A stretch of 64,000 nucleotides of DNA. Origin: Candidatus Poribacteria bacterium. Lineage in GTDB: Bacteria > Poribacteria > WGA-4E > WGA-3G. The notes beneath the pieces were generated by a model. It was not told the origin of the DNA and searched no databases. It worked only from the letters and a program-made list of their open reading frames with translations. Both the position numbers and the translations under genes were made by a program. Each line of letters starts with the position of its first letter. The first letter of the stretch is position 1. The stretch covers positions 112,337-176,336 of the forward strand of contig JAPOZO010000052.1 of NCBI GenBank assembly GCA_026706025.1. The letters are read 5' to 3'. Below, in pieces: positions 27,399 to 34,708 of the stretch.

Positions 27399-27530
27399 CA
27401 GAACCATTCAGTTTTCGGTTTTTTCGTTTAATTTCAGACCCTCCAGGCCCGGTAGGTGCGGTTTGGAACCGCACCGGATCCTGAAAAAAGTACGAGAAAC
27501 TCTATAATTTCTTAAAACTGAATGGCTCTG
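27399..27530. mobile_element. MITE copy 3 (132 bp) with perfect 10-bp target duplication
   Basis: The left end CAGAACCATTCAGTTTT and the reverse complement of the right end AAAACTGAATGGCTCTG agree at 16 of 17 positions. The flanks are exact direct repeats CTGATAACCG at 27389-27398 and 27531-27540. In the middle is a palindrome, GGTGCGGTT at 27455-27463 and AACCGCACC at 27467-27475. This is the best-preserved copy in the window. Confidence 0.88.
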
Positions 27531-27710
27531 CTGATAACCGAAAATAGACATGACTTTTTTTTCAGCATCTGATATACTATCTCACTGAGACTTACATGCT
27601 TCATGGTCCTGCTAATGTGCTCTCAAACACAGACAGCACTATTACAACCGCACCCCAAAATAGGGAGAACGATTTTATCCTTAAATTTCTATCACGTAAA
27701 AAATGAAGGG

Positions 27711-27822
27711 ATTTTAAGACCTCGCTCGGAGGCTGTGGGCGTTGAAGCAAAAACACCACAACTAAAAGGGATTTCTAAATGCCTAATAAAGAATCCCACG
27801 ACTTTAGACGTGGGAGTGTCAA
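27711..27822 (+). mobile_element. Probable IS200/IS605 right-end relic (tnpB 3' end plus terminal hairpin)
   Basis: The hairpin TCCCACG (27794-27800) / CGTGGGA (27809-27815), followed by GTGTCAA, closely resembles the right-end structure of IS200/IS605 elements as I remember them. The frame just upstream reads ILRPRSEAVGVEAKTPQLKG then ISKCLIKNPTTLDVG, which looks like the C-terminal tail of a TnpB protein running into the right end. The rest of the element is gone. The start codon of the glycosyltransferase lies inside the relic. Confidence 0.5.
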
Positions 27823-29107
27823 AGTTGCTTATATTACCGCAGGTGCTGCTGGCATGTACTGCGGCACTTGTATCCACGACAATATGGTTGCTACTGTCTT
27901 GAAGAAGCAGGGGCATAACGTTTCACTAATTCCTACCTATACGCCTACCCGAACGGATGAAGCAAACGTCAGCATGAATCGCGTCTTTTTTGGCGGCGTT
28001 AACGTCTATCTTCAGCAGAAACTCTCTATTTTTAGGCACACCCCGTGGACATTCGACAAACTACTCGACAGCCCGACACTGCTAAACGGATTGGCACGAT
28101 TCAGCAATTCAACGGACGCTCGCGATCTTGGGCAACTCACTGTGTCTATGCTCCGTGCCGAGCAAGGGTATCAAAAGAAGGAATTAGCGAAGTTAGTCAA
28201 ATGGCTCGCTGAGGAGAATAAACCCGATATCGTCTATCTCACCAATTCCATGCTCGTAGGTTTCACAAGAGAAATAAAGAAGGCGTTGGATGTGCCAGTT
28301 ATCTGTGCCCTTCAAGGTGAGGACATCTTTCTCCAAGATATAATTGAACCTTACAAGACAGAAGCGTTAGCACTCCTCCAAGAACGGGCAGCGGATGCTG
28401 ACGGCTTCGTCGCACCCTGTGACTACTATGCACAATTTATGGCAGACGCATATCTTGACGTACCTGTTAATAAAATTGATATAGTGCCGCTTGGGTTAAA
28501 TATGGAAGGACACGGCTTGCTTGTCGAAAAACCCGACCCGCCCCCCTTCATTATCGGTTACTTAGCGCGGATCTGTCCAGAGAAAGGACTACATATCTTA
28601 GTAGATGCTTTCCATTTAGTAGCCGAAACATTCGGTGTTAATAACGTTCAACTGCATGTCGCTGGCTACCTCGGGAAGAAAGATGAACCGTATCTTGAGG
28701 AACTCGTAAACCAGATTCAGGCAGCTGGTTTAGCAGGCAGCTTTGTACATCACGGCGAGGTAACGCGTACGCAGAAAATTGATTTTCTCAACCGTCTACA
28801 TGTCTTCTCCGTTCCCACTGTTTACCGTGAATCCAAAGGGTTATCGATTATAGAGTCGCTCGCCAACGGTGTACCGGTCGTCCAACCTCAGCACGGTACA
28901 TTTCCTGAGATGATTCGTGCAACTGAAGGCGGAATTCTCGTGGAACCCGAATCTGCTGAGGCAGTCGCGGCGGGTATCATAGAACTCCTTAACGATACTG
29001 AACAGCGGGAACGTCTCGCGGAAACGGGAAAAATGAATGTCCACCAAAAGTTTAACGATGCGACAGTAGCAGAGCAACTCTTGAAAGTGTTTGAAAAGTA
29101 TATCTAA
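27779..29107 (+). CDS. Glycosyltransferase, GT4-like family
   Basis: 442 residues, GT-B fold. The N-terminus VKVAYITAGAAGMYCGTCIH is the donor-side first Rossmann strand; IGYLARICPEKGLHILVDAF starts the C-terminal domain; and the nucleotide-sugar E-x7-E motif is in VYRESKGLSIIESLANGVP. It would transfer a sugar in the cytosol to a glycan or lipid; acceptor and donor are unknown. The ATG at 27779 and the first 13 codons (MPNKESHDFRRGS) come from a transposon right-end hairpin; the homologous part begins only at VKVAYIT, where no start codon exists (GTC AAA). So the native start was probably lost and replaced. Confidence 0.85.
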   Translation: MPNKESHDFRRGSVKVAYITAGAAGMYCGTCIHDNMVATVLKKQGHNVSLIPTYTPTRTDEANVSMNRVFFGGVNVYLQQKLSIFRHTPWTFDKLLDSPTLLNGLARFSNSTDARDLGQLTVSMLRAEQGYQKKELAKLVKWLAEENKPDIVYLTNSMLVGFTREIKKALDVPVICALQGEDIFLQDIIEPYKTEALALLQERAADADGFVAPCDYYAQFMADAYLDVPVNKIDIVPLGLNMEGHGLLVEKPDPPPFIIGYLARICPEKGLHILVDAFHLVAETFGVNNVQLHVAGYLGKKDEPYLEELVNQIQAAGLAGSFVHHGEVTRTQKIDFLNRLHVFSVPTVYRESKGLSIIESLANGVPVVQPQHGTFPEMIRATEGGILVEPESAEAVAAGIIELLNDTEQRERLAETGKMNVHQKFNDATVAEQLLKVFEKYI

Positions 29108-29177
29108 CGTAGTTATCGGTTATCAGAGGAATAGTTTTCAGTTCGGCTTTCTCTCACTGCAAGGCATGAAAAACCTT

Positions 29178-29399
29178 TCAGTTTTAACAGTTGTCAGTGG
29201 TCAGTACGATTTTTCTGCGAAAAATCTGTCAGTTGTCAGAAAGAATAGCCGTCAGCAATCAGCAATAGGCAGTCAGTTTTAAGAGTTATCAGTCTGACTC
29301 ACAGGGAGAAAAAGAGGCTTTCGGATCATCAAAAACCTCTTATAACTGACAACTGACAACTGATAACTGATAACTATTTCCTCTGACAACTGACAACCA
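29178..29399. repeat. Degenerate TGACAACTGATAAC repeats
   Basis: The 310-base gap between the glycosyltransferase and the next gene is mostly variants of ACTGACAACTGACAACTGA and the reverse word CAGTTGTCAG. The same words occur at 27320-27398, on the other side of the glycosyltransferase. Inverted copies could pair in RNA. Some word pairs (AGAGGCTTTCGG) recur near 46480. Confidence 0.5.
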
Positions 29400-29417
29400 A
29401 TTCCAAGGAAATGAATT

Positions 29418-29894
29418 ATGTCTAAAACATGGCTGATTTTTGTTTTCATGACCGTTTCATCATGGGGGCTTTATGGGGTATTTCTACATCAAGGGCAGGT
29501 CGCGATGGCGGATCCCGTGCATGGACGCTATAAAGCATTTCTCTTTGTCGGACTTGCCTATCTTCTCGCAGCAGTCATCGGTTCCGCGCTGATGCTCGTC
29601 ATTAATGGCTCCAACTGGCAATTTACAGGAAGCGGCGTCTCTTGGTCGTTTGTTGCTGGACTTGTCGGCGCGATTGGCGCGTTTGGCGTTCTACTCGCCT
29701 TTGGCGCAGGCGGTAGACCCGCTGTTGTGATGTCCATTGTTTTTGCAGGCGCGCCAATTGTGAACGCTATTGTTGCGACACTCTCCCACCCACCTGCTGG
29801 CGGTTGGGGCGCAGTCCGATGGCAGTTCGTTGCCGGTATCCTGCTCGCTGCATTGGGTGGCTGTTTAGTAATGCTGTATAGACCGACTTCGTAG
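29418..29894 (+). CDS. Small DMT/EamA-like membrane protein
   Basis: 158 residues with four to five hydrophobic helices: WLIFVFMTVSSWGLYGVF, FLFVGLAYLLAAVIGSAL, FVAGLVGAIGAFGVLLAF, VVMSIVFAGAPIVNAIVA and FVAGILLAALGGCLVMLY. The SSWGLYGVFLHQG start and the APIVNA segment resemble one half of a drug/metabolite transporter (EamA) protein, which normally has ten helices. It may be a half-size transporter or a distinct membrane family. AAGGAAATGAATT precedes the start. It stands alone on the plus strand. Confidence 0.65.
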   Translation: MSKTWLIFVFMTVSSWGLYGVFLHQGQVAMADPVHGRYKAFLFVGLAYLLAAVIGSALMLVINGSNWQFTGSGVSWSFVAGLVGAIGAFGVLLAFGAGGRPAVVMSIVFAGAPIVNAIVATLSHPPAGGWGAVRWQFVAGILLAALGGCLVMLYRPTS

Positions 29895-30088
29895 CCCTCG
29901 AAAAAATCATCGTAAATCCGCTTCTTCGCAATAATTGTAGATTTTCCCAGCATTTATCGCGAGGAGGCGGCTAAATACACTATACCCTTTCCTGACTCCA
30001 CTCGCTCAATTATTTTGCCACAAAACGCATTTTCCACTATCCTTTTTACGTGACACGTCTCTAATAAACAAGAAGAGGGAGAGTTGTC

Positions 30089-30673
30089 ATGCATTCCGAA
30101 GAATTGATTGACGCGAGTGATGCCGAGTTGGTTGTTGTCGCACTTGCGGGTAATACACAAGCATTTGATGTGTTAGTAAATCGCTACCGACGCGCAATGT
30201 TGGCAGTTGCACAACAAATTGTCCGAAACGCCGCGGATGCAGAAGATGTCGTGCAGGACGCGTTTTTACGGGCTTTTGAATCACTGCCACAACTTACTGA
30301 TTTGAATCGGTTTGGGGCGTGGCTGCATTCAATTACGCGGAACCGTGCCTTGCGTTACTACAGAAATAGCAGTCGCTATCAACCGCAGGAGGATATGGAA
30401 CCACACTTAAATAGGGTATCTGATACATCGGCGGCGGATCCGGCGCATATTGTAGAAAACGAATTGACGCAGCAGGCAGTTCGAGACGCTATTCAGAACC
30501 TACCAGCCGACTATCAGTCGGTAATTGAACTCTATTATTGGGCAGAGATGCCTCAGCAACGGATGGCTGAGTTTCTATCGCTACCACTGACAACTGTGAA
30601 GTGGCGGCTCCGTAAGGCGAAAGAGATGCTAAAAGAAAATTTAGAAAAATACGGTTACGGCGAGGATATGTGA
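30089..30673 (+). CDS. ECF-type RNA polymerase sigma factor
   Basis: 194 residues, the usual ECF length. Region 2: VNRYRRAMLAVAQQIVRNAA, DAEDVVQDAFLRAFESL and FGAWLHSITRNRALRYYR. Region 4: LPADYQSVIELYYWAEMPQQ and the helix-turn-helix MAEFLSLPLTTVKWRLRKAK. AAGAGGGAGAG precedes the start. The next gene begins 44 bases after its stop and encodes a DUF4097-like protein. In this position one would expect an anti-sigma factor, so the neighbour's N-terminus may do that job (inference). Confidence 0.92.
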   Translation: MHSEELIDASDAELVVVALAGNTQAFDVLVNRYRRAMLAVAQQIVRNAADAEDVVQDAFLRAFESLPQLTDLNRFGAWLHSITRNRALRYYRNSSRYQPQEDMEPHLNRVSDTSAADPAHIVENELTQQAVRDAIQNLPADYQSVIELYYWAEMPQQRMAEFLSLPLTTVKWRLRKAKEMLKENLEKYGYGEDM

Positions 30674-30717
30674 CAATCTTTAGGAAACTTTTGTATTTAT
30701 CATAGGAGGTGGATGCC

Positions 30718-32136
30718 ATGGAAGAACAGAGACAGGAGCAACAACAGGAGCTCAGAGGTCTTTTCCAGATGTTGGATCACACCGCAAAGATCGCAGAGGA
30801 TGCAGCGTTAACAGGTGCCTTTAGTGGTGGCGAAACACGATGCATTACCCAATTCAATAATGTTCTTGCCCGCTTGAAAGAACTCAACGCTGTACCTGAC
30901 GGACTTTTCGACGAACTTGACGCTGAAGCGTCTTTTGGTCAAATCGGGATTGCCTGCCATCAACTCGCAGCTTACCTTAATGACGGGTTAGATACAACCA
31001 CGGATGCTAAGGGATGGTTCGCCAGCGTTTTCGGAGAACGATTCATGGAAAATCTGGCGGAAGAAGCCATAGATAAACCGCTTGGAGATATGATCCGAAA
31101 GGCGGTTCCAGATTTTTTGACCGAGACAACATTGGAGGACATCGTCGAAACTTTCCCCGTTGCAGCGGGTGGAAAACTAACGATTGATGCCGACTGCGGT
31201 GGGATTGACGTACAAAGCACAGCGGATGATACCGTCTCGGTCCGCATTCAACGCGCCGCGCAGATAAAAACGAATCGGCGGGCGGCGGAAATCCTCAAGA
31301 ATCTTGATGTTCAGATAACACACGAGGGCTCCGATGTTAAAATTGAGGCGAAGTTCACAGGGAACGCAAAACGCTGGCAGAAGCGGAAAAACGATCTTGA
31401 TGTTCAGTTTGATATCCTCGTGCCACAGCACTATAACCTCGATTTGCAAACCGCATGTGACGACATTTCTGCCGTGAATGTTACAGGCGACGTGAACGTA
31501 GAGACATTCCGCGCAGGGCTCCGTTTGCAAGATATTACGGGGCGTATTGATGCGGTCACATCCATCGGGAACATTGATCTTAAGGCATTTAATGGAGATG
31601 TGGTGCTTCAAACGACGGGCGGGAATATTGCGATTGCAGCTGGGAGCGGTGATGTTAAAGCCGAAACTTCAGGCGGAAACGTACAAGCTGTTCAGGTCAT
31701 AGGTGCGGTTAATGGGCAAACCTCCGGCGGCAATGTTATCCTACGCGGCTGCCAAGGTGGTGCAGAACTCAAAACGGCTGGTGGAAGTATAGAGGTCGAA
31801 AACGACGGACCTGTCCTTGCGAAAGCGAGTGGTGGTTCCATCCGTTGCCAACTTCAAAAGGTAGCCACCAATCAGAACTTACTGTTAGATTTGGAGACAA
31901 CGGGTGGCAGTATTAATGTCTCACTCGTTCCAGATATCGCTGCGACTGTCGAGGCTAAAGTACTTAGTGGCTCAGTAACGACAGAATTCCCGGTAACCGT
32001 AGAAGCATCAGGGACTGTAAAACCTGATCAGTTGCGGGGAGTTATTAATGGCGGCGGCCCACTGCTAAAACTCCGTTCCGTTGGTGGAAATATCGTCCTA
32101 AGGAAAACAGAAGAAGAAAATTCGACAGAGGTGTAA
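30718..32136 (+). CDS. DUF4097-like beta-helix/adhesin-type protein with helical N-terminus
   Basis: I chose ATG 30718 (MEEQRQEQQQELRG) because AGGAGG sits 8 bases upstream; an in-frame GTG at 30709 overlaps that site. 472 residues. Residues 1-140 are charged and helical with no membrane segment. The rest is repeated GG-N/S-I/V turns typical of DUF4097 'putative adhesin' folds: ISAVNVTGDVNVETF, LQTTGGNIAIAAGSGDVKAE, TSGGNVQAVQVIGAVNGQTS, KTAGGSIEVENDG, ASGGSIRCQLQ. No signal peptide is evident. It follows the sigma factor directly, so it is probably controlled by or controls it; the role is unknown. Confidence 0.75.
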   Translation: MEEQRQEQQQELRGLFQMLDHTAKIAEDAALTGAFSGGETRCITQFNNVLARLKELNAVPDGLFDELDAEASFGQIGIACHQLAAYLNDGLDTTTDAKGWFASVFGERFMENLAEEAIDKPLGDMIRKAVPDFLTETTLEDIVETFPVAAGGKLTIDADCGGIDVQSTADDTVSVRIQRAAQIKTNRRAAEILKNLDVQITHEGSDVKIEAKFTGNAKRWQKRKNDLDVQFDILVPQHYNLDLQTACDDISAVNVTGDVNVETFRAGLRLQDITGRIDAVTSIGNIDLKAFNGDVVLQTTGGNIAIAAGSGDVKAETSGGNVQAVQVIGAVNGQTSGGNVILRGCQGGAELKTAGGSIEVENDGPVLAKASGGSIRCQLQKVATNQNLLLDLETTGGSINVSLVPDIAATVEAKVLSGSVTTEFPVTVEASGTVKPDQLRGVINGGGPLLKLRSVGGNIVLRKTEEENSTEV

Positions 32137-32138
32137 AG

Positions 32139-32507
32139 GTGTTACAGAGCAGACGAAGGGAATTGACGTTAGTTGGGTTGTTTGTGTGGTACATCTTGAG
32201 CGTAGGTGTTTTTATAATACTTCTGCTGCCGTTTGTTGTGCCACAACACCAGTTAGCGCAATTTATCCCCGAATGCACTTGGCAATCACAATTTCAGAAA
32301 CCGTGTGCTTTTTGTGGGATGAGTACCGCATTCTACGCGATCTCGCGCGGCGATTTCGCTCAGGCACATCACTTGAATCCACTAAGCCTTTATATCTACT
32401 TCACCTTTCTGCTAAACACACTCTGCGCAGTGATCACTTTAAAGCGAAACACACGTTTTCTAAAAAATATAGGGGCAATGCCGCATAACGATAATGTATT
32501 GTCATAA
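32139..32507 (+). CDS. DUF2752 domain membrane protein
   Basis: 122 residues beginning with GTG two bases after the previous stop. The DUF2752 motif is clear: KPCAFCGMSTAFYAISRGD, then HHLNPLSLYIYF, with two flanking membrane helices (FVWYILSVGVFIILLLPF and FTFLLNTLCAVITL). Function of the family is unknown. It is the third gene of the sigma-factor operon and is followed 14 bases later by another small membrane protein. Confidence 0.8.
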   Translation: MLQSRRRELTLVGLFVWYILSVGVFIILLLPFVVPQHQLAQFIPECTWQSQFQKPCAFCGMSTAFYAISRGDFAQAHHLNPLSLYIYFTFLLNTLCAVITLKRNTRFLKNIGAMPHNDNVLS

Positions 32508-32521
32508 TTTGGAGAATAATC

Positions 32522-32773
32522 ATGGGTCTACTATCAATCTTGAGTTTGGTTTGGGGCATATTGGCTGTTATTGGCATGGCAGTTGGTATCATTCCATGCT
32601 TTGGCTCCCTTAATTACCTTAACATTCCATTCGCAGTACTCGGCTTGCTTTTCAGCATCTTAGCTATCGTCTTATCATCAAAAAAAGAACTCGCTTTTGC
32701 TGGATGTACCCTTTGTGCCGTAGCTATTCTCATAGGTGCCATCCGACTCGTTTTAGGTTTCGGTATTTTCTAA
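32522..32773 (+). CDS. Small integral membrane protein (DUF4190-like)
   Basis: 83 residues, almost wholly hydrophobic, with two to three helices: LSLVWGILAVIGMAVGIIP, IPFAVLGLLFSILAIVL and CTLCAVAILIGAIRLVLGF. The pattern of a short loop, SSKKELAFAG, then the last helix is like the DUF4190 family of small membrane proteins. TTGGAGAATAATC precedes the ATG. It ends the sigma-factor operon. Confidence 0.6.
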   Translation: MGLLSILSLVWGILAVIGMAVGIIPCFGSLNYLNIPFAVLGLLFSILAIVLSSKKELAFAGCTLCAVAILIGAIRLVLGFGIF

Positions 32774-32831
32774 TTGCCGATTGGCTTCAGATAAAGTTTC
32801 CCGACCGTATCAGGTTATCTTGAATAGGGCA

Positions 32832-32852
32832 GGCGCGGTTTTCAACCGCGCC
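32832..32852. terminator. Palindrome between convergent genes (possible bidirectional terminator)
   Basis: GGCGCGGTT (32832-32840), TTC, AACCGCGCC (32844-32852): a 9-bp perfect stem between the ends of the membrane-protein gene and the LamG gene. No U-tract follows. The same palindrome type forms the core of the MITE family. Confidence 0.4.
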
Positions 32853-32862
32853 GAATCTTACA

Positions 32863-33642
32863 TTACTCTAAAAAGTCAGTTTTGAGTTTTCCCCACGTCA
32901 CCGCAAGCTTACCAACGGCTTCAACAGCCAATGAATCACTTTCCATTACGGCTGCAATTTCGTCTTCGTCCAGCACACGATCATAAAGGCGTACTTCATC
33001 AATCATACCTTTGAAAAGGTAGGTATGCGTAGGACGTTCATTCCCGCCTGCCCCTATGAGGAATTCCTCGCTCGGATTAACATCAATATCAAAGTTCTCT
33101 TCTCCTATAAATTCACCATTTACGTAGAATTTATGGTTACCATCGGCATAAGTGCCAGCGAGGTGATCCCATTCACCGAGATTCACATCTGGTCCCCGAA
33201 CGGGTTTCCAATGATTCGCTCCGGCACCAATCCAAAATTCCCACGTATTGCCGGGCTCAGCATAGAAGATAAACCCGCGTTGCGGAAAGTCCGCACGAGA
33301 AGAGACAACAGCCCGATGGTTTGCGCTCCCCGGTTCCACGTTTGCCCACGCACATATCGTAAAGACTTCTTGATTAAGATCCTCATGATAAGGAACGTTC
33401 ACCTCATCGGCATCTTGATCAAATTCAAGCGCGCCGCCGAAGTAGCCATCATCAGTCCATTGTGGGTCTCCCATCAGTTTGCCATCATGTCCGTTGCCAC
33501 TTGAGTCGGTTGCAGTATCGCCATCTTTTTCATTGAATGCCCAATACGCGACGATCCCATCACTAACATTTTGGGATAGCACAGGTTGCGCGGTGAGTCC
33601 AATGAGTAATAGTAAAGCAGATGTAACAGTTACAACTTTCAT
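32863..33642 (-). CDS. Secreted LamG (concanavalin-like) domain protein
   Basis: 259 residues. Signal peptide at the N-terminus (VTSALLLLIGLTAQPVLSQ). LamG jelly-roll signatures: AYWAFNEKDGDTATDSSGNG, GALEFDQDADEVNVPYHED, FTICAWANVEPG and MIDEVRLYDRVLDEDEIAAV. It likely binds glycans outside the cell. The C-terminus has VGKLAVTWGKLK, related to the GKLTTTW tails of three other LamG proteins in this window. Confidence 0.85.
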   Translation of the reverse strand: MKVVTVTSALLLLIGLTAQPVLSQNVSDGIVAYWAFNEKDGDTATDSSGNGHDGKLMGDPQWTDDGYFGGALEFDQDADEVNVPYHEDLNQEVFTICAWANVEPGSANHRAVVSSRADFPQRGFIFYAEPGNTWEFWIGAGANHWKPVRGPDVNLGEWDHLAGTYADGNHKFYVNGEFIGEENFDIDVNPSEEFLIGAGGNERPTHTYLFKGMIDEVRLYDRVLDEDEIAAVMESDSLAVEAVGKLAVTWGKLKTDFLE

Positions 33643-33799
33643 TTTTCGGCTCCTATTAAAATACTTAACCCGTTAAGAGCGGGCAGGCAGACACGTAGTA
33701 GAGAGACTACGTTTGACATATCTGCCAACCGGTATGCAAAAAGTATAACACCTTTGACATGAGATGTCAAAAAAAGCTAAAGGATGGGGTGGATGACGC

Positions 33800-33816
33800 A
33801 AAACTGAATGGCTCTG
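33800..33816 (+). repeat. Solo MITE end
   Basis: AAAACTGAATGGCTCTG, identical to the right end of the MITE family, with no matching left end in the preceding 160 bases. It ends 18 bases before the -35 box of the hsdM promoter. Confidence 0.6.
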
Positions 33817-33834
33817 GTGAGAGCCTTAAATCTA

Positions 33835-33863
33835 TTGACTTGTCCCCCGGTTGATGATATAAT
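33835..33863 (+). promoter_or_regulatory. hsdM: Promoter of the type I restriction-modification operon
   Basis: TTGACT (5/6) at 33835-33840, 17-bp spacer, perfect TATAAT at 33858-33863, 30 bases before the hsdM start. This is the strongest sigma-70-type promoter I see in the window, and it lies just downstream of a solo MITE end. Confidence 0.7.
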
Positions 33864-33893
33864 TCTCCCAACATCACAAGAAAGGATTCAGGT

Positions 33894-34679
33894 ATGGCAA
33901 TCAAAAAATCCCAACTCTACGCTTCCCTCTGGCAAAGCTGCAACAAACTGCGAGGCGGTATGGATGCCTCCCAATACAAAGACTATATTCTGACGCTGCT
34001 GTTCATGAAATATGTCTCCGATAAGGCAGAAAGAAATCCCCGCGAGGTAGTAAAAGTACCAGAAGGTGGAAGTTTCGCCGATATGGTGGAATTGAAGGGC
34101 GACAAGGAGATCGGTGATAAGATCAACAAGATTATCGCTAAATTCGCTGAGGCAAACAAACGGATAAGCGACTTTAATCAAGCTGATTTCAATGACGACA
34201 CTAAACTCGGCAAAGGCAAAGAGATGGTGGATCGCCTTACCGGACTGGTGGAAATCTTCAACGACCTCGATCTCAGTTCCAACCGCGCTGAAGGTGATGA
34301 CCTGTTAGGCGACGCTTATGAATATCTGATGCGGCATTTCGCTACAGAGTCTGGCAAAAGCAAAGGGCAGTTCTATACGCCTGCCGAAGTTTCGCGCATT
34401 ATGGCGAAGGTTATCGGCATTGGTCCTGATACCCAAAGGATAAATACGATATACGACCCGACTTGCGGTTCCGGTTCGCTACTGCTGAAGGCAGCCGACG
34501 AAGCACCGCGCGGACTTAGTATCTATGGACAGGAGAAGGACAATGCAACCTACGGACTCGCGCGGATGAATATGATACTTCACGGTTATGCAGGCGCAGA
34601 GATAAGTCCCGGTAACACACTTTCTGCACCTGATTGTAAGATTCAGCCACGAGTCTCAAACTTTTTGACTTTGCTGTAG
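33894..34679 (+). CDS. hsdM: Type I DNA methyltransferase HsdM, N-terminal fragment (frameshifted)
   Basis: 261 residues: the helical N-terminal domain (SQLYASLWQSCNKLRGGMDA, KYVSDKAE) and the first part of the N6-adenine methyltransferase fold, with the AdoMet motif YDPTCGSGSLLLKA. The frame then hits a stop at 34677. The catalytic NPPF motif is present 3 codons further but in the next frame (FAVANPPFSDKEW). Adding one T to the T5 run at 34662-34666 would restore reading straight through as NFFDFAVANPPF. So the genomic sequence lacks one base relative to an intact gene; a sequencing error, a true mutation or programmed slippage are all possible. Confidence 0.88.
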   Translation: MAIKKSQLYASLWQSCNKLRGGMDASQYKDYILTLLFMKYVSDKAERNPREVVKVPEGGSFADMVELKGDKEIGDKINKIIAKFAEANKRISDFNQADFNDDTKLGKGKEMVDRLTGLVEIFNDLDLSSNRAEGDDLLGDAYEYLMRHFATESGKSKGQFYTPAEVSRIMAKVIGIGPDTQRINTIYDPTCGSGSLLLKAADEAPRGLSIYGQEKDNATYGLARMNMILHGYAGAEISPGNTLSAPDCKIQPRVSNFLTLL

Positions 34680-34708
34680 CAAATCCACCTTTTTCTGACA
34701 AAGAGTGG

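Noticed and set aside
34662-34666. Programmed -1 ribosomal slippage in hsdM
   Set aside because: The site C-TTT-TTG is not a standard slippery heptamer and no downstream hairpin is evident; a missing base is simpler.
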